A stretch of 39,025 bases of DNA from JBHGBB01 sp041946755 (GTDB lineage: Bacteria; UBP4; UBA4092; JAOAEQ01): the NCBI GenBank assembly GCA_041946755.1, contig JBHGBB010000009.1, positions 1 to 39,025 on the forward strand. Reading direction: 5' to 3'. Below, one piece after another: positions 7,743 to 15,800 of this stretch. The translations under genes and the position numbers were made by a program. Under the pieces are notes generated by a model. It saw only the letters and a program-made list of their open reading frames with translations, was not told the DNA's origin and searched no databases. The stretch's first letter is position 1. The number at the start of each line of letters is the position of its first letter.

Positions 7743-8684
7743 ATGCAAATAGCGCGAATAAAAGCGAATGTTTTGAATTCTAAGCATAAGAATATTTATA
7801 GCAAGATATATCTTCTAACTTTTGGTATCATTCTACTTTTAGCAGCATCGGTGTCTGCTGCCCCGAAGTTTACTGATGAAATAGGCCGGCAGATAACGCT
7901 CAACCATTTTCCTCCACAACGAATCATATCGGTAGCACCCAACATTACCGAAATCCTGTTTGCTTTAGGACTTGAGAAACAAATCGTTGGCGTAACCGAT
8001 TTCTGCGATTATCCGGCAGCGGCAAAATCGATACCAAAAATCGGCGGATTCAGTAATCCGAATTTGGAAAAGATTATTTCTCTTAAACCGGACTTGGTAG
8101 TGATTACCGCTGACAGTAATCAGGATGCCATGACTAAACAATTATGGCAATTGAAGGTTCCGGTATATATCATCAATTCCCAAACGATTTTCGGGATTAT
8201 GACTACTATTCGTAAACTAGGTGAAGTTACCGGAACTAATACTACCGCAAATAACCTGACCCAACAATTAGAACATCGAATCGAACTGGTGCACCTGAAG
8301 GTGAAAGCATTACCGAAACCGAAAGTATTATTTTTATGGTCAGAAAAACCATTGATTACCGCAGGGCAGGGGACATTCACTGACAACCTAATCGAACTAG
8401 CCGGGGGGATTAATATCGCTCAGGCATCGAAAATCAAGTATCCGAAATATAGTCTGGAAGAGATAATCCGGCAGCAGCCGGAAGTGATTATTATTGCTAA
8501 TATGCAGAACCAAATCGATGCTTCGGTTTATTCCCGATGGCAGCAATGGTCGCAGATACCGGCAGTAAGGAATCATCGGGTATTTTCGATTAATAGCGAC
8601 CTGATGGCAAGACCATCGCCACGAATTATCGATGGATTGGAAGAACTGGAGAAACTGATACATCAAGTTAAATTAGTTAAATAA
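7743..8684 (+). CDS. btuF: cobalamin ABC transporter, periplasmic substrate-binding protein
   Basis: This binds vitamin B12 (or a corrinoid) in the periplasm and delivers it to BtuC. The protein has an N-terminal basic region and hydrophobic signal sequence (IYLLTFGIILLLAASVSAAP, cleavage probably after SAA). It is followed by a Peripla_BP_2 fold: PQRIISVAPNITEILFALGL, GVTDFCDYP, IGGFSNPNLEKIISLKPDLV, then FLWSEKPLITAG and a C-terminal lobe. I prefer ATG 7743; a TTG at 7737 in the same frame sits in the T-run of the terminator. The gene is first in btuF-btuC-btuD behind the riboswitch. Its final codons (KLVK and stop) are made of a 9-bp repeat array that continues downstream. Related binding proteins carry haem or siderophores, but the riboswitch argues for B12. 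Confidence 0.92.
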   Translation: MQIARIKANVLNSKHKNIYSKIYLLTFGIILLLAASVSAAPKFTDEIGRQITLNHFPPQRIISVAPNITEILFALGLEKQIVGVTDFCDYPAAAKSIPKIGGFSNPNLEKIISLKPDLVVITADSNQDAMTKQLWQLKVPVYIINSQTIFGIMTTIRKLGEVTGTNTTANNLTQQLEHRIELVHLKVKALPKPKVLFLWSEKPLITAGQGTFTDNLIELAGGINIAQASKIKYPKYSLEEIIRQQPEVIIIANMQNQIDASVYSRWQQWSQIPAVRNHRVFSINSDLMARPSPRIIDGLEELEKLIHQVKLVK

Positions 8685-8771
8685 GTTAAATAAGTTAAAT
8701 AGGTTAAATAAGAAATTTCATGTGTTTAGTTTTTACTAATTTAACTCATTTAACCCATTTAACCATTTAAC
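8667..8771. repeat. inverted pair of 9-bp tandem arrays (GTTAAATAA / TTATTTAAC)
   Basis: Five GTTAAATNN units run from 8667 to 8711, the first two lying inside the end of btuF. After a 25-bp spacer come about four units of the reverse complement (NNATTTAAC, 8737-8771). The transcript between btuF and btuC could fold into a long A/U-rich hairpin. Confidence 0.85.
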
Positions 8772-8782
8772 CTCGACATAAA

Positions 8783-9820
8783 ATGAAAAGCCACGAACAT
8801 TGGTTTCTAATTATTTTAATATTGGTATTAGCATTAGGAATCACTATTTGCTTGAGCACCGGTCTCGGTACAGTGTATATCAGTCCCTTAACCACCATGA
8901 AGGTGCTAACCAATCATTTCCTAAATATTCCATGGCAGATGAATTGGTCGGAAATGGAACAAACCATCTTGCTTGATGTCCGGTTACCACGAATCTATAT
9001 CGCGCTCTTAGCCGGATTCGCGTTAGCCTCAGCCGGAGTAATATTCCAGGCATTATTACGCAATCCCTTAGCCGACCCATTTGTGATAGGAGTAAGTTCC
9101 GGTGCGGCTGTAGGTGCGGTGATTGCCATGGCATTGAAACTGCCGATAACCTGGTTCGGACTCAGTACTATCCCGGTATTTTCTTTCCTTGGAGGACTGG
9201 GAACCATCATTTTAATTTTTACTATTGCGCAGACGAAAGGTAGATTACAAAGCACTACGCTATTACTTGCCGGAGTAATTGTCAACGCTTTCTTTTCCGC
9301 AGTCATGATGTTTCTAGCATCAGTAGTCGATGCCGATAATATCCAGCGGTTTATGCTCTGGATGATGGGGCATTTGGAAATCGTAGAACCGAAATTATTA
9401 ATCGTAGTGGCGATATTCATTGCGGTTGGTTGGACACTATTATGGATATATTCCCGGCATTTAAATGTATTAAGTTTGGGGGAAGAATCCGCCGCCCAGT
9501 TGGGAGTTGAAGTAGAACGAACTAAAAAGATCGTATTTATCGCTGCGGCATTAATCGCCGGTGCCGTGGTCAGTATCAGTGGAATCATCGGATTCGTAGG
9601 CTTGATGATCCCGCATATCGTTCGTTCATTCGTGGGTTCCGACCATCGAGTCTTATTACCCGTATCAGGATTATGCGGCGGAATTTTCTTAATACTGGCT
9701 GATACCATTGCCAGAACCATAATCGCGCCAACTGAGATTCCGGTCGGTGTAATCACTGCGTTATGCGGTGCACCGTTTTTTATTTATATTCTCCGGTCAA
9801 AAAAATGGCGCGGATTTTAA
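8783..9820 (+). CDS. btuC: cobalamin ABC transporter permease (FecCD/BtuC family)
   Basis: The inner-membrane channel subunit of the type II ABC importer for B12. 345 residues, mostly hydrophobic, consistent with the family's ten helices. Recognisable family blocks: LPRIYIALLAGFALASAGVI, NPLADPFVIGVSSGAAVGAV (about residues 93-112), the LGEESAAQLG cytoplasmic coupling segment that contacts BtuD (about 230-239), GFVGLMIPHIVRSFVGSDHR and PTEIPVGVITALCGAPFF near the C-terminus. Start ATG 8783; there is no clear ribosome site because the repeat array reaches almost to the start. It lies between btuF and btuD in one operon. Confidence 0.94.
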   Translation: MKSHEHWFLIILILVLALGITICLSTGLGTVYISPLTTMKVLTNHFLNIPWQMNWSEMEQTILLDVRLPRIYIALLAGFALASAGVIFQALLRNPLADPFVIGVSSGAAVGAVIAMALKLPITWFGLSTIPVFSFLGGLGTIILIFTIAQTKGRLQSTTLLLAGVIVNAFFSAVMMFLASVVDADNIQRFMLWMMGHLEIVEPKLLIVVAIFIAVGWTLLWIYSRHLNVLSLGEESAAQLGVEVERTKKIVFIAAALIAGAVVSISGIIGFVGLMIPHIVRSFVGSDHRVLLPVSGLCGGIFLILADTIARTIIAPTEIPVGVITALCGAPFFIYILRSKKWRGF

Positions 9821-9833
9821 TTCAATCCATGTA

Positions 9834-9916
9834 GTCATTCCCGCGAATGCGGGAATCCAGTAGCGATAAAACAGTAAAAAACAATGGTATAGATTCCTGC
9901 CTCTGCAGGAATGGCA
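9834..9916. repeat. REP-like doublet of short palindromes (ATTCCCGC-GAAT-GCGGGAAT and ATTCCTGC-CTCT-GCAGGAAT)
   Basis: Two hairpin units, 9837-9856 and 9893-9912, lie between btuC and btuD. The first is preceded by GTCATTC and followed by CCAG, the form common to dispersed extragenic palindromes in many bacteria. A related, interrupted copy is at 16783-16831. Confidence 0.8.
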
Positions 9917-9924
9917 CGAAAGTC

Positions 9925-11208
9925 ATGCAAGAATTGATTCAGGTAAACCATCTATCATTTAAATACGATAAATCGGAAATCGTATCGGATTTAACCTTTG
10001 CCGTTACTCAAGGAGAAATCCTTGGTATCATCGGACCGAATGGCTCTGGGAAAACCACGATGCTACGGCTATTGAGTGGTATACTTAACCCACAATCCGG
10101 ACAGATTATTATTATGGATAAAAACCTGCCAGAATGGAATCGTAAAACTCTAGCAACCCAAATCGCTACCGTTCCTCAAGATACCTATATTCCGTTTAAT
10201 TATACTGTTCGCGAAATTATTTTAATGGGGCGAACCCCGCATCTGCGATTGTTACAGTTCGAAGGCAAACAGGATTATACCTTAACCGATCAGGCGATGG
10301 CATTCACTGATACCCTCGATTTATCCGACCGATACTTCGATGCATTAAGCGGTGGTGAACGACAGCGAGCACTGATAGCCCGTGCCTTGGTGCAAGAGCC
10401 ATCGATATTATTTTTAGATGAGCCTACTGCCCATCTGGATATTAATCATCAAATCGAAATATTGGATTTGGTTAAACGCTTGAATGCCGAACAGCATCTA
10501 ACCGTAATCTTGGTAACCCATGATTTGAATCTCGCCGCCGGATATTGCGACCGATTAATCTTATTATCAAAAGGGAAAATATACTGCTCCGGAACCCCAA
10601 AAGAAGTTATTACCGAACCGAATATTCAACAGGTATATCAGACCAAAGTAGCTGTGAGCTATCATCCGATAACCGGAGTCCCGCAAGTGAATTTGGTGAG
10701 TCAGACTCCGTTTCAGCGGTATGCCGCCAAGAAAACCAAACTCCATGTTATTGGTGGCGGAGGAGCAAGTGCAGCGTTATTACGTCGGCTAGCGATAGAA
10801 GGATATCCGATAACAGTCGGTGTCCTAAATATCGGAGATACCGATGAAATCACCGCTAATTCAATGCATCTAAAAATAGTACGCGAGAATCCGTTTTCAC
10901 CTATCTCCGATAAAGCTATCCAGGAGTGTCGGAAACTAATTGAACAGACCGATTATGTTATTCTGGAACGGATTATGGTCGGGAATGGCAATCTGGCGAA
11001 CCTGGAGTTAGTGCAATATGCATTAGCATTAGCAAAGCCGGTTATGGTGTTAAACCAAAGGCAGCCGTTTGATTTCACTACCGACAGAAAAGCGATGCGA
11101 TTGTTTGAGGAGATTATCCAACAGGGAGCGATATTGGTTAATAACCACGAAGAGATATTTGAAAAACTAGAGGTTGAAAATATTCAATCCCTACAAAGCA
11201 TTAAATAA
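9925..11208 (+). CDS. btuD: cobalamin ABC transporter ATPase with an extra C-terminal domain
   Basis: The ATP-hydrolysing subunit driving BtuC. The N-terminal ABC domain (about residues 1-255) shows Walker A GPNGSGKTT, Q-loop VPQD, signature LSGGERQRALIARAL, Walker B ILFLDEPTAHLD and H-loop VTHDL. A second domain follows from about residue 272 to the end at 427. It starts with LHVIGGGGASAALLRRLAIE, then GVLNIGDTDE, ENPFSPIS, VGNGNLANLELVQYALA, and resembles a small Rossmann-like fold with a glycine-rich loop. Similar extensions occur on some other corrinoid/haem ABC ATPases, but their role is not known to me. I choose ATG 9925 because the longer open frame from 9847 would translate the REP-like repeats. 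Last gene of the operon. Confidence 0.92.
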   Translation: MQELIQVNHLSFKYDKSEIVSDLTFAVTQGEILGIIGPNGSGKTTMLRLLSGILNPQSGQIIIMDKNLPEWNRKTLATQIATVPQDTYIPFNYTVREIILMGRTPHLRLLQFEGKQDYTLTDQAMAFTDTLDLSDRYFDALSGGERQRALIARALVQEPSILFLDEPTAHLDINHQIEILDLVKRLNAEQHLTVILVTHDLNLAAGYCDRLILLSKGKIYCSGTPKEVITEPNIQQVYQTKVAVSYHPITGVPQVNLVSQTPFQRYAAKKTKLHVIGGGGASAALLRRLAIEGYPITVGVLNIGDTDEITANSMHLKIVRENPFSPISDKAIQECRKLIEQTDYVILERIMVGNGNLANLELVQYALALAKPVMVLNQRQPFDFTTDRKAMRLFEEIIQQGAILVNNHEEIFEKLEVENIQSLQSIK

Positions 11209-11213
11209 ACAAC

Positions 11214-11292
11214 TCGCAGAATCGATATCCCAAGGGGTTCTATAAACCTCTAGCTAAAGGAATTCTGCGATAATCCTGAATAGAAAGGAGGG
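11214..11292 (+). promoter_or_regulatory. structured leader 1 of the prepilin-like genes
   Basis: An outer 9-bp stem (TCGCAGAAT 11214-11222 with ATTCTGCGA 11262-11270) encloses a hairpin AGGGGTT-ctata-AACCTCT. It is followed by AAAGGAGGG (11284-11292). The same layout and bases recur before the second prepilin gene (11957-12041). The downstream bases hold a possible non-standard start codon, ATA 11301, nine bases after GGAGG. I cannot match the leader to a known riboswitch class. Confidence 0.65.
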
Positions 11293-11315
11293 TAATCAAT
11301 ATAAATCTAGAAGAC

Positions 11316-11948
11316 TTGAATCCGAAATCTAAAATCAAAAATATACATGGATTTACTTTAATTGAATTATTAATTGTGGTAGCGATTATCGCCATTTTAG
11401 CGGCAATCGCAATTCCCAATTTTTTAGCCGCACAAACGCGGGCGAAAGTAGGCCGGGCAAAAGCGGATATGCATTCAATAGCCAATGCTCTGGAAGCTTA
11501 TCGGACGGATAACGAAGCATATCCGACTATGATAGAACCCGGATTTATGGGCGGTCCTCCGGCGATTCAGGGTTCGGAATTGAAATGGTGGTATGTCCCG
11601 GATTCGTTGAGTACACCGATTGCCTATCTATCGAATGCGGCAATCTTATGCCCATTTGGCGGGAACTATGATAAAGCCCCTTATTTCCCAAATGGATTAT
11701 GGCAGCGATATGGGTATGAGAATATATTGGAATTAAGTCAAAAAGCGGTTACTTGGTCGGTATTTCAACGGCGGTATCCACCGGTAGCATTTACTTGGAG
11801 TGGCCCTTGGCGGTTGCAATGCATTGGCCCGGACCGATTATGGAATCCGTCAGAGTTATATGATCCTACAAATGGTATTATGAGCGGCGGAGATATTATC
11901 CGTACCCAACTCGACCCGGAAGGAAATCAACCGCATACATTGTCATAA
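11316..11948 (+). CDS. prepilin-type (GspG-like) secreted protein 1
   Basis: A type IV pilin/pseudopilin-like protein processed at the membrane by prepilin peptidase. The class III signal is clear: NIHG followed by FTLIELLIVVAIIAILAAIA, with the +5 Glu, then IPNFLAAQTRAKVGRAKADMHSIANALEAYRTDNEAYPT, the usual start of the G-type pseudopilin helix. The rest is a variable Trp/Tyr-rich domain ending in CIGPDRLW...LYDPTNGIMSGGDIIR. That C-terminal signature I associate with large prepilin-like families in environmental candidate phyla. No pilus or type II secretion machinery is encoded in the window. The listed start is TTG 11316, but it is 24 bp from the strong SD. A start at ATA 11301 fits the SD better (see findings). 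Confidence 0.85.
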   Translation: MNPKSKIKNIHGFTLIELLIVVAIIAILAAIAIPNFLAAQTRAKVGRAKADMHSIANALEAYRTDNEAYPTMIEPGFMGGPPAIQGSELKWWYVPDSLSTPIAYLSNAAILCPFGGNYDKAPYFPNGLWQRYGYENILELSQKAVTWSVFQRRYPPVAFTWSGPWRLQCIGPDRLWNPSELYDPTNGIMSGGDIIRTQLDPEGNQPHTLS

Positions 11949-11956
11949 TATAAACA

Positions 11957-12041
11957 AACCGCAGAATCGGTATGCAAAAGAGACTTATGCAAGACCAGTT
12001 GCATCGTTAGATTCTGCGGTTACCCCTTTAGAGAAAGGAGG
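11957..12041 (+). promoter_or_regulatory. structured leader 2 of the prepilin-like genes
   Basis: Twelve-base arms (11957-11968 with 12010-12021, containing CGCAGAATC and GATTCTGCG) enclose an ATGCAA-gaccag-TTGCAT hairpin. AGAAAGGAGG follows at 12032-12041. It matches leader 1 in outer stem, spacing and SD but not in the inner loop bases. Confidence 0.7.
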
Positions 12042-12092
12042 TGCATCTATATTACTACAAAACTCCAGAATCAGAAATCAGCAATTAGCAAA

Positions 12093-12638
12093 ATGTTTCA
12101 TGGTTTCACTCTCATCGAATTATTAATCGTAGTAGCGATTATTGCTATCCTTGCAGCAATAGCGATTCCGAATTTTCTTGCAGCGCAAACTCGGGCGAAA
12201 GTCGCCGATAGTCAGGCATCGATGCGAACACTCGCTACCGGATTAGAGGCGTATGCGGTCGATAACAACGATTATCCTTATGTCGGCAATATCACTGACT
12301 ATGAGCAGAAATTGGTTTGTTTAACAACGCCGATGAGTTATCTAGCATCACTCCCGAAATATCAATGGCAACCGTGGTTACCATTTGGCGCTACCCGACC
12401 GATAAAATTCTATTATTATAATGACCGGAAAAGCCATGATGAATTGGTCGCTGGATGGGGTTATCCCTGGTCAATGTTTGATCCCTTTGATAGAAGGAAA
12501 TGGTATGTAAGCTGTGTCGGTCCTGATGGCGATTATGACCAAGCTTGGGATGGTTCTACTCCCGGATCAAACTATCATCTTTATGATCCAACCAATGGTA
12601 CTGTTAGTAATGGAGACCTGATTAGGTTAGGACCATAA
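12093..12638 (+). CDS. prepilin-type (GspG-like) secreted protein 2
   Basis: A paralogue of the preceding gene. From ATG 12093 the leader is only MFHG before the cleaved FTLIELLIVVAIIAILAAIA segment. The N-terminal helix (IPNFLAAQTRAKVADSQASMRTLATGLEAYAVDNNDYP) is nearly the same as in protein 1. The globular part is unlike it until the end, CVGPDGDYDQAWD...YDPTNGTVSNGDLIRLGP. The SD GGAGG (12037-12041) is 51 bp from this ATG. An in-frame ATT at 12051, nine bases after the SD, would give a longer leader that aligns with protein 1. A strong terminator follows, so the two genes may form one unit. Function beyond a surface or secretion pseudopilin is unknown. Confidence 0.85.
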   Translation: MFHGFTLIELLIVVAIIAILAAIAIPNFLAAQTRAKVADSQASMRTLATGLEAYAVDNNDYPYVGNITDYEQKLVCLTTPMSYLASLPKYQWQPWLPFGATRPIKFYYYNDRKSHDELVAGWGYPWSMFDPFDRRKWYVSCVGPDGDYDQAWDGSTPGSNYHLYDPTNGTVSNGDLIRLGP

Positions 12639-12671
12639 AGGATTATCAAATTCAATTCTATCTCTCACAAT

Positions 12672-12709
12672 GAGCAAAGTAAATCCGTTTACTTTGCTCG
12701 TTCTTTTCT
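12672..12709 (+). terminator. intrinsic terminator after prepilin-like gene 2
   Basis: A 12-bp perfect stem GAGCAAAGTAAA / TTTACTTTGCTC with loop TCCG (12672-12699), followed by a T-rich tail GTTCTTTTCT. Confidence 0.88.
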
Positions 12710-12764
12710 AAATTATAATACCGCGCAGCGATATTATTTTTCTGGCTTGTATACTTTTCCCTGG

Positions 12765-12793
12765 TTGTAACTAAAATGGTTATGAGATATACT
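12765..12793 (+). promoter_or_regulatory. sigma70-like promoter of the M36 protease gene
   Basis: TTGTAA (12765-12770), 17-bp spacer, TATACT (12788-12793), 37 bp before the ATG. Confidence 0.6.
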
Positions 12794-12829
12794 TATTAGC
12801 TTAGGTCTTAACTAAATCATGGAGGGTAT

Positions 12830-15800
12830 ATGTATAACCTAAACAAAAAAGTTTTAGTAATATTATCAGGCATTCTAATCGGGGCATTATGGCACCAGTC
12901 AGTTGCGTTTATAAAACCAAAATCAGAACTACGGATTTTACCAAACTATGATATTCGACTGGATACCAAATCGAGTGCATCGTTCGCTTTTAAGTCGGAT
13001 ATGAATAAAGTAGAACAACAAAACGCTATTTCCAATTTACAAAAAGAATTGGGGAAGGAAGTTATTGCCCGATATAATCCTAATGCTCAAGTTCCAAAAC
13101 ATCTATTTAGTTATACTGGTACCCTTACCGATCCGAAAACCGGAACTTCGGAAAGTATCGCTCGTGAATTTATCAGTAACCATCCTATATTATTTGGCAT
13201 TTCAGATAAAGCGTTAGCTGATTATCAGATAACGAAAAATATCCAAACAGCCCATAACGGGATAACTAATCTATCATACCAGCAGTTCTACCAAGGCTTG
13301 GAAGTGTTTAATGCGCAGATTCGCGTTAATCTAAACAATGCTGGTTCGATTATTTCGGTTAGTGCCAATCATACCCCGAATATTACGGGTTCAGTGGATG
13401 CAAAACTATCAGCAAGCGCAGCGGTAATTGCCGGAGCAAAATGTATATCTGATAAAGTATCATTTATTCCAATAATAAAAGAGAGTAGTCAATCATTGAA
13501 TCAGAAAACCGTTTTTGAATCCGGGGTGTTTGCAGAAGACATCGCCGCTGATTTGATTGTGTTTCCATTAGGTTCAACCGCTAGACCGGCATGGAGAATG
13601 ACGTTCGTTGAAAAAGATACACCAAACGTTTATTTAGTGCTTATTGATGCCGAGACCGGCGATTTATTATATCGGCAGAATCTAACCAAATATGCAGCGT
13701 CAGGGTTGGTCTATGAAGAGAGTCCGATAGCAACCATCCCACCATTTTCAAGTTCTCGCGTGACTAAATTGTTTGACGGTTCTGCGGTGAGTGCGGCTAC
13801 TACCGCATCTCCACTCGGTTGGGTTACTGACACCACCACTTTGGGCAATAATGTTCGAGCAGAAGAAGACTGGGATGCGAATAATTCTACTCCCGGTGAA
13901 ATGGCCATCAGTACTACAGGTAATTTCAGTTTCACTCTCGATTTATATCAAGACCCAACCACTTATCGGAATGCTTCGATAACCAACCTATTCTGGGTTA
14001 ATAATATGATGCATGATTGGCTTTATGATTTGGGATTTACCGAATCCGCTGGTAACTTCCAGGGAGATAATTTCGGTCGCGGTGGTTCAGCGAGCGATTA
14101 TGTAGTCGCTCAGGCACAAGATGGTTCCGGAACAGATAATGCCAATTTCTATACTCCTGCCGATGGATCGAAACCACGGATGCAAATGTATATCTTTACT
14201 TATACCAGTCCGAGACGGGATAGTTCGATAAATAACGATGTCCCGATTCATGAGTATTGCCATGGATTATCGAATCGATTAGTAGGAATATATTCATTGG
14301 ATGGGGTGCAAAGTGGTGGTATGGGCGAAGGGTGGAGTGATTGGTATGCGGTAACACTCCTAGATGATTATCCAAAAAGTACCACCAATAGTATGGTCGT
14401 CGGTGCTTATGTGGTAGATGATACTCTTGGTATCCGAAGATATCCCTATAGTATGAATACCAGCGTTAATCCATTAACCTATGGAGATATGGCTGGAGAA
14501 GTACATGACGATGGCGAAATCTGGTGTGTTACCTTATGGGAAATGTATAAACTACTAGTACAACGATATGGTTTAGACTCCGATACTACACAACCATGGC
14601 GGATAGAAACGCCATATGATGGCCGGGAACGAGCTTGGTTGATGGTAACCGATGCTATGAAATTATCACCGGATTCGCCGACGATGCTGGATATGCGGGA
14701 TGCAATATTGCTGGCAGATAAGAACAATTTTGCCGGTGCTGATATCGATATTATCTGGAAAGTATTTGCGAAACGCGGTATGGGTTATTCCGCTAGTTCT
14801 AATGGCGATACGATATTGGTTACAGAAGCGTTCGATTTGCCTCCTAATACTCCTTTATTACAGTATGCTAGTTCAGTTATTGACGATAATTCCGGAAATA
14901 ATGATGGGAAAGCTGATGCCGGAGAACAGATTATTATGCCGGTTACACTCATCAATCGAGGGATTTGTGAAGCATCGAATATCTCGGCGACATTAACCAG
15001 TTCCAGTCCGTTTATTACCATAACTCAGAATTCGGTTACTTTCCCGGATATCGATGTCGATACTACGAAACTATCGAATACCCCTTATTTTGCCTGGTAT
15101 TCTTCTTCAACAACTCCAATTACTAATGCCGGTTTTACACTCCAGATACATTCGAATTATTCGACGAGTTTCAATTACAATACGACTTCTAGTTTTATGA
15201 TTCCGATTGGCGGATATATCGTAGAGACGGTAGCATATAATTGGATCAATGCAGAGTCCGGAACCCAGGTTACTCTTGGTGATGACCAGGGTACGACAGT
15301 TAATCTCGAATTCAATTTTAAATATTACGATAACCAATATAGTTCGGTGATAATCAGTTCTAATGGATATCTAACCTTCGGGACTACCGGTAGAGCTTAT
15401 TCCAATAGTACGATTCCCAAAACCACTGAACCGAATAATGCGATTTATGTTTTTTGGGACGATATGAATCCTTCTATTTCCGGTTCTACGGTATGTTATT
15501 TGACTTCCGGTACGGCACCAAATCGAACCTTTACCGCTGCATGGATAAATGTTCCTCCTTATGGAGTAAGCGGGAAAGGAACCTATGAAGTAACCTTATA
15601 TGAAACGAGCGGCGATATTATTTGCCAATATCAAGATGTAGCGTTCCAAAGCTATACTCATGATTCCGGTAACTCTGCAACGGTTGGTATTGAAAATAGC
15701 GATGCTAGTATGGGGATTGAATATTCATATAATGTCAATGATTTAATTTGGGATGGATTAGCGCTCCGGTTTGGATTAACCAAATCCAGCGCCAATCAAT

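Noticed and set aside
8995..9756. 253-codon minus-strand frame opposite btuC
   Set aside because: Shadow of the btuC coding frame; no SD and no recognisable motif.
9847..9924. Longer start of btuD
   Set aside because: The added residues are translated REP-like repeats; ABC homology begins right after ATG 9925.
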